Of a stretch of 64,000 nucleotides of DNA, positions 62,601 through 64,000 are shown piece after piece. Positions within the stretch are counted from its first letter, which is position 1. Each line of letters starts with the position of its first letter. Source of the stretch: Phytopseudomonas flavescens (GTDB lineage Bacteria; Pseudomonadota; Gammaproteobacteria; Pseudomonadales; Pseudomonadaceae). Where the stretch lies: NCBI RefSeq assembly GCF_900100535.1, contig NZ_FNDG01000012.1, forward strand, positions 1 through 64,000. Reading direction: 5' to 3'. The notes under the pieces were generated by a model. It was given only the letters and a program-made list of their open reading frames with translations, searched no databases and was not told the DNA's origin. A program made the position numbers and the translations under genes.

Positions 62601-64000
62601 CTTGCCGCCATGACCATCCACGGCCAGCACGACCGCTTCCTGGACATCCACGTGCTCCTGCAGCCGTGCCTCGATCTCGCCCAGTTCGATACGCAATCCA
62701 CGAATCTTCACTTGGTGGTCGATGCGCCCGCAGTATTCGATGACACCATCGCTGCGGTAGCGTGCCAGATCTCCGGTACGGTACAGGCGCTGGCCGCTGG
62801 CGAAGGGGTCGATAACAAAACGCTCTGCCGTCAGCGCCGGACGCCGGTGATAACCACGCGCCAGCCCAGCACCACCGAGATAGAGTTCGCCGACCGCGCC
62901 GTTCGGCAGCGGCTGCAGCTCAGCATCGAGGACATGGCAGCGCAGGTTGGCGATGGGTCGACCGATGGGAACTGCGTCGCGTCCTTCTTCCAGGCAACGC
63001 CAGTGGGTCACGTCAATGGCTGCCTCGGTAGGTCCGTACAGGTTGTACAGGGCGGCTCGGGGTAACCGCCCCAAGGTCTGGCGCTGCAGTTCGACCGGTA
63101 GCGCCTCGCCACTGCACAGGATGCGGGTCAGTGAGTGGCAGTCGGCCGCTTCCTGCGCGGCGATGAAGGCCTGCAGCATCGAGGGCACGAAATGCACGGT
63201 GGTCACGCCCTGCTCGACGATCAGCGCGGCAAGCCGCTGCGGATCGCGGTGCTCGCCAGGAGCGGCGAGTACCAGCGTAGCGCCCTGCATCAGCGGCCAG
63301 AAGAATTCCCAGACCGACACGTCGAAGCTGAACGGGGTCTTCTGCAGTACCCTGTCGTCGGCCCCCAGCGCATAGGCCTCCTGCATCCACGCCAAGCGGT
63401 TGTACAGCGCCAGGTGAAGGTTGCCGGCTCCCTTGGGCCGCCCGGTGGAACCGGAGGTGTAGATCACGTAGGCCAGGTTCTCCCCAGCGACGCTGCATTG
63501 CGGATTCGCGTCGGATTCCTCGGCCAGCCAGTCTTGCGCATCGCTCAGACACAGCGACTGCACGCCCGGCGCGAGCGGCAGGGCAGCCTGCAGATGGGGC
63601 TGGGTCAGCAGCAGTTCGATGCCACTGTCCTCGATCATGTAGGCCAGCCGTTCTTCGGGATAGTCCGGGTCCAGCGGCACGTAAGCGCCACCGGCCTTGA
63701 GGATCGCCAACAGGCCGACGACCATTTCCAGGGAACGCTCGCAGGCGATACCCACCAGGCTCTCCGCGCCGACGCCGCGCTTGCGCAGGTGATGGGCCAG
63801 GCGGTTGACACGCTGGTTGAGCGCTGCATAGGTCATGCAGCGGGAGCCGAATACCAGGGCGGTAGCCGCGCCGTTCTCCGCGGCCCGCGCCTCGATATGC
63901 TGCTGCACGCAAGGCGGCCCCGGATAATCGACGGCAGTGGCGTTTAGCCCCTGCACGAGGGCCTGATGCTCGTCACGGTCGAGTAGCGGCAGCTCGGCCA
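53697..64000 (-). CDS. pvdD: Terminal pyoverdine non-ribosomal peptide synthetase (partial at window edge)
   Basis: At least 3,433 residues are visible; the gene continues beyond 64000. Modules from N-terminus: end of a condensation domain, A1 (63940-62430), T1 with GGDSI (about 62280), epimerisation E (62130-60800; HHLVVDG), C2 (60780-59500; HHHLLLDG), A2 (59430-57900), T2 (57860-57700), C3 (57590-56280; YHHLLLDG), A3 (56250-54790), T3 with GGDSL (about 54640), thioesterase with GWSLGG (54500-53700). My reading of the ten specificity positions: A1 DVWHLSLIDK (Ser), A2 DGECTGGITK and A3 DGECCGGVTK, both near the hydroxyornithine form DGEACGGVTK. Predicted end of the peptide: D-Ser, acyl-OHOrn, OHOrn. 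The symbol follows the position next to fpvA in P. aeruginosa. Confidence 0.92.
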   Translation of the reverse strand, partial: AELPLLDRDEHQALVQGLNATAVDYPGPPCVQQHIEARAAENGAATALVFGSRCMTYAALNQRVNRLAHHLRKRGVGAESLVGIACERSLEMVVGLLAILKAGGAYVPLDPDYPEERLAYMIEDSGIELLLTQPHLQAALPLAPGVQSLCLSDAQDWLAEESDANPQCSVAGENLAYVIYTSGSTGRPKGAGNLHLALYNRLAWMQEAYALGADDRVLQKTPFSFDVSVWEFFWPLMQGATLVLAAPGEHRDPQRLAALIVEQGVTTVHFVPSMLQAFIAAQEAADCHSLTRILCSGEALPVELQRQTLGRLPRAALYNLYGPTEAAIDVTHWRCLEEGRDAVPIGRPIANLRCHVLDAELQPLPNGAVGELYLGGAGLARGYHRRPALTAERFVIDPFASGQRLYRTGDLARYRSDGVIEYCGRIDHQVKIRGLRIELGEIEARLQEHVDVQEAVVLAVDGHGGKQLVAYLVPACAERLRDDRQASWHEALKAYLLAGLPDYMVPTQYVLLERMPLSANGKLERKALPAPQAISSRREFEAPSGEREILLARIWQAVLGVEQVGRQDNFFELGGDSIISIQVVSQARQAGLRLTPRDLFQQQNLQALAAVAREQSGVACEQGLVQGEQLLTPTQCAFFAQDIPQRQHWNQALLLQPRSLLEPDRLRTAMQRLLQQHDALRLRFFQDKGDWRADYRQLGDPVVDELLWTAATDGNEALQALCDEAQRSLSLHDGCLLRAVLISHEDGSQRLLLVIHHLVVDGVSWRVLLEDLQAAYAGRSLAEKSTSLQAWAARLQAHVGSGRLDAELAWWQRRLQGADATLPAARPNASQALRHRHCVSVGLDREQTRRLLQQAPAAYRTRVDDLLLTALARALCAWSGQASALVQLEGHGREDLFDDIDLSRTVGWFTSLYPVLLRPSDGLADSIKAIKQQLREVPGKGMGFGLLRHLGDERAREALAALPPARVTFNYLGQFDQSFAPEALFVPAREACGATQDDESPLINWLAVDGQVYAGELKLEWSFSRDCFDSAAIEALAESFREELLGLIAHCLQEEAGGVTPADFPLAGLDQAQLDALPIAPSRIEDIYPLSPMQAGLLFHSLYEPRAGAYVNQLRVEVRGLDAERLERAWQATLDAHAILRSGFHWPQGADAPLQLVERGLKLPLQCFDWRDRADLQQALERLAGAEREAFDPARPPLLRLALVRLDGERQQLIYTHHHLLLDGWSNSLLLGEVLQRYAGEPIAMPGGRFVDYIGWLQARDAEAEEGFWRAQLAALDSPTLLAQYVRHGAQEEVEQGGYGDHRQLFDAGRSQALQSFARRHRITLNTLVQGAWLLLLQRYSGQRSIACGATVSGRPADLSGSEGLLGLFINTLPVIASPDPAQPVVQWLEQLQAHNLLLREHESTPLGDIQRWAGRNGEPLFDSLLVFENFPIAAALQQGAPAGLSFSTPDNHERTNYPLTLAVVHDDRLSLTWSYLRSHFSASAIARISEHLATLLDAMLAAPERALGELDMLVGDERERLRQWSGQWVAIPSEPCVHQLIAARAAEQPEATALIFGELAFSYAELNRRANRLAHRLRELGVGPEARVGLAVERSAEMIVALLAILKAGGAYVPLDPAYPAERLRYLMEDSGIALLLTHSWLRDSLPVVGGVTLLELDGENLTALPEHDPQNLNHPGNLAYLIYTSGSTGQPKGVSVAHGPLAMHCLAIGELYGMTPQDRELQFASISFDGAHERWLTPLVFGAALMPRDNELWSVERTCAEIRRHGITIACFTPSYLLQMAEHLGETGRSLPIRSYTVGGEGMPRHAFESVQRILRPPRIINGYGPTETVITPLIWRAYPDTRIDSAFLPIGRPVGRRSAHVLDASLLPLPMGVAGELYLGGEGVARGYHQRPALTAERFVPDPFMPGARLYRSGDLARLRDDGVVEYLGRIDQQVKIRGFRIELGEIEACLLRHEGVREAWVVDREGPAGRQLVGYVVPREALADEAQLCDALSGYLRVNLPAHMLPAHMMCLAALPLTPNGKLDRQALPAPQAGQREGERLAPATPAEALLVDIWKALLGLEELGVGENFFELGGDSIISLQAVSRACQRGLVFTPRQLFEQQTIRALAAVASWQAEAPALAPRAEAFSLAPGQAARAGLDDLYPLSPMQQGMLFHCVESPELNLYVNQLSVAVDGLDPARFRSAWQTLMERHDVLRTAFLWQDGLADPLQAVRTGAELPIRELDWRDREDLDGALQCLAEDDQAHGFDLGRAPLMRFTLVRLGDSRWQMVWTYHHLLLDGWSASRLLGEMLRLYAGQSLPQVQGRYADYIAWLQCQDGAAAERFWRERLAVLESPTILANASGAGGDGHGVRYSYLDAEACRTLQAFATSQRVTLNTLIQAAWLLLLQRHSGQRSVAFGATVAGRPAGLAGSQEMLGLFINTLPVIQTLEPQRPLGDWLRALQDYNLAIRDYEHTPLADIQRWAGQSGQGLFDSIIVFENHPLDSALRGEQDGELRFAEVGSGGVTNFPMDLMVSVSEQGLEIEYLYLREHFGDVEVERIRAQLEGLLAELPGNAARTIGTLGLPGARVTLPSAGQQENELLCTFDRHVRERPQALAVLCDERQLSYGELDRQANRLAGRLRERGIGPECLVAVALPRSEQVLVAFLAVLKAGAAYLPLDLDYPAQRLAYMLDDSRASLLLCDGELERRAVLDAGIPRLLIDQVQASEHPDFPVQAHLPGHLAYLIYTSGSTGQPKGVAVARGAITRHCHAIIERYGLDATSRELHFMSFAFDGAQERWLSVLLAGGSLVLRDDVLWTPEQTLAALHHYQVTVACFPPAYLQQLAEVAESQGEAPPVQTYCFGGDAVPQASFERVRRALRPHCLVNGYGPTEAVVTPLLWRAEARDVCAAAYAPIGYGVAGRGLYVLDADLNPLPPGVAGELYLGGECLARGYHRRPGLSAERFIADPFEAAGGRMYRTGDLVRQREDGLIDYLGRLDQQVKIRGFRIELGEIEACLRACVGVRDAAVVVREAAGGKQLIGYVVGGRESALRTALQDRLPDYMVPAQIVELERLPLSANGKLDRSALPEPQWRAEGYRAPRNALEQALAVIWQEVLGIPRVGIDDNFFELGGDSLQVLKVISRVRGQSQLGFELKLRDLMQKPSIAELCAERPAASAPDPLLALNAPITGVPPLFCLHAGFGTVFDYEPLARRLEGKRTVYGVQCRMLLDPDWRDEALTTMAEDYARRIRQQQPQGPYHLLGWSLGGALALLVAKALEAQGQSVAFTGLVDSYVAGVARAGDWREDLRDFLVFVLGLSVECAHSLSVDLAVGLDEAEAARQAIAAAMAMPRGDQVDLALPAAVELGQIFAVGVRLKRLAFAQQRLPTTQVASHCWWVAGREDERLQFDAQVIRRSRDRLLSAGHYEVLRSAELLDELEALLRPSLETA

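Noticed and set aside
1..64000. tRNA, rRNA, CRISPR arrays, prophage or plasmid origin features
   Set aside because: No cloverleaf, rRNA core, regularly spaced repeats or phage structural genes were seen.

Overview
The window is high-GC chromosomal DNA of a Pseudomonas-type gammaproteobacterium. The evidence is a pyoverdine locus (pvdQ, fpvI/fpvR, pvdP, pvdM, pvdO, pvdA, pvdE, fpvA and a terminal NRPS), the Pseudomonas rbsBACRKD order, and dispersed palindromic and MITE-like repeats. I cannot name the species. Gene density is high; no tRNA, rRNA or CRISPR was seen.

Layout. (1) 1-428: the 5' end of an IS110-type transposase, with the element abutting a copy of a dispersed palindromic repeat. 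(2) 449-7127: a UTRA-type GntR regulator divergent from a binding-protein/phosphodiesterase/permease/permease/ATPase operon plus a HAD phosphatase, probably for a phosphonate or organophosphate; two MITE-like insertions sit in it, one translated as part of a permease. (3) 7359-13216: ribose operon rbsBACRKD (minus strand) behind a perfect 16-bp palindrome. (4) 13489-15689: small lipoprotein, secreted protein, pdxY, SnoaL-like protein. (5) 15877-25233: two ABC importers around a CodA-like amidohydrolase, with a FadR-like regulator; the first importer has its second permease and both ATPases fused in one polypeptide. (6) 25649-32863: YkuD transpeptidase, beta-propeller protein, macro-domain protein, two unknown proteins, an MFS/LysR pair, an unknown protein and a flavin reductase-like protein. 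(7) 32932-64000: the pyoverdine region.

Pyoverdine region. Exact TAAAT-N16-CGT boxes, the known PvdS promoter form, precede pvdQ, pvdP, a gamma-glutamyltransferase gene, pvdM and the acetyltransferase-pvdA-pvdE operon; a one-mismatch box precedes an azurin gene. A Fur-box-like site lies between fpvI and fpvR. The last NRPS reads C(end)-A-T-E, C-A-T, C-A-T-TE; the specificity residues I read predict D-Ser followed by two hydroxyornithine-type residues, which fits the adjacent hydroxylase (PvdA) and acetyltransferase. PvdE exports the acylated precursor; PvdQ, PvdP, PvdM and PvdO mature it in the periplasm; FpvA takes up the ferric form and signals through FpvR/FpvI.

Most interesting: pvdN and pvdF are absent from their usual neighbourhood. 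Between pvdP and pvdM stand azurin, a periplasmic gamma-glutamyltransferase and a polytopic membrane protein, under PvdS-type promoters. They are candidates for an undescribed pyoverdine-tailoring branch.
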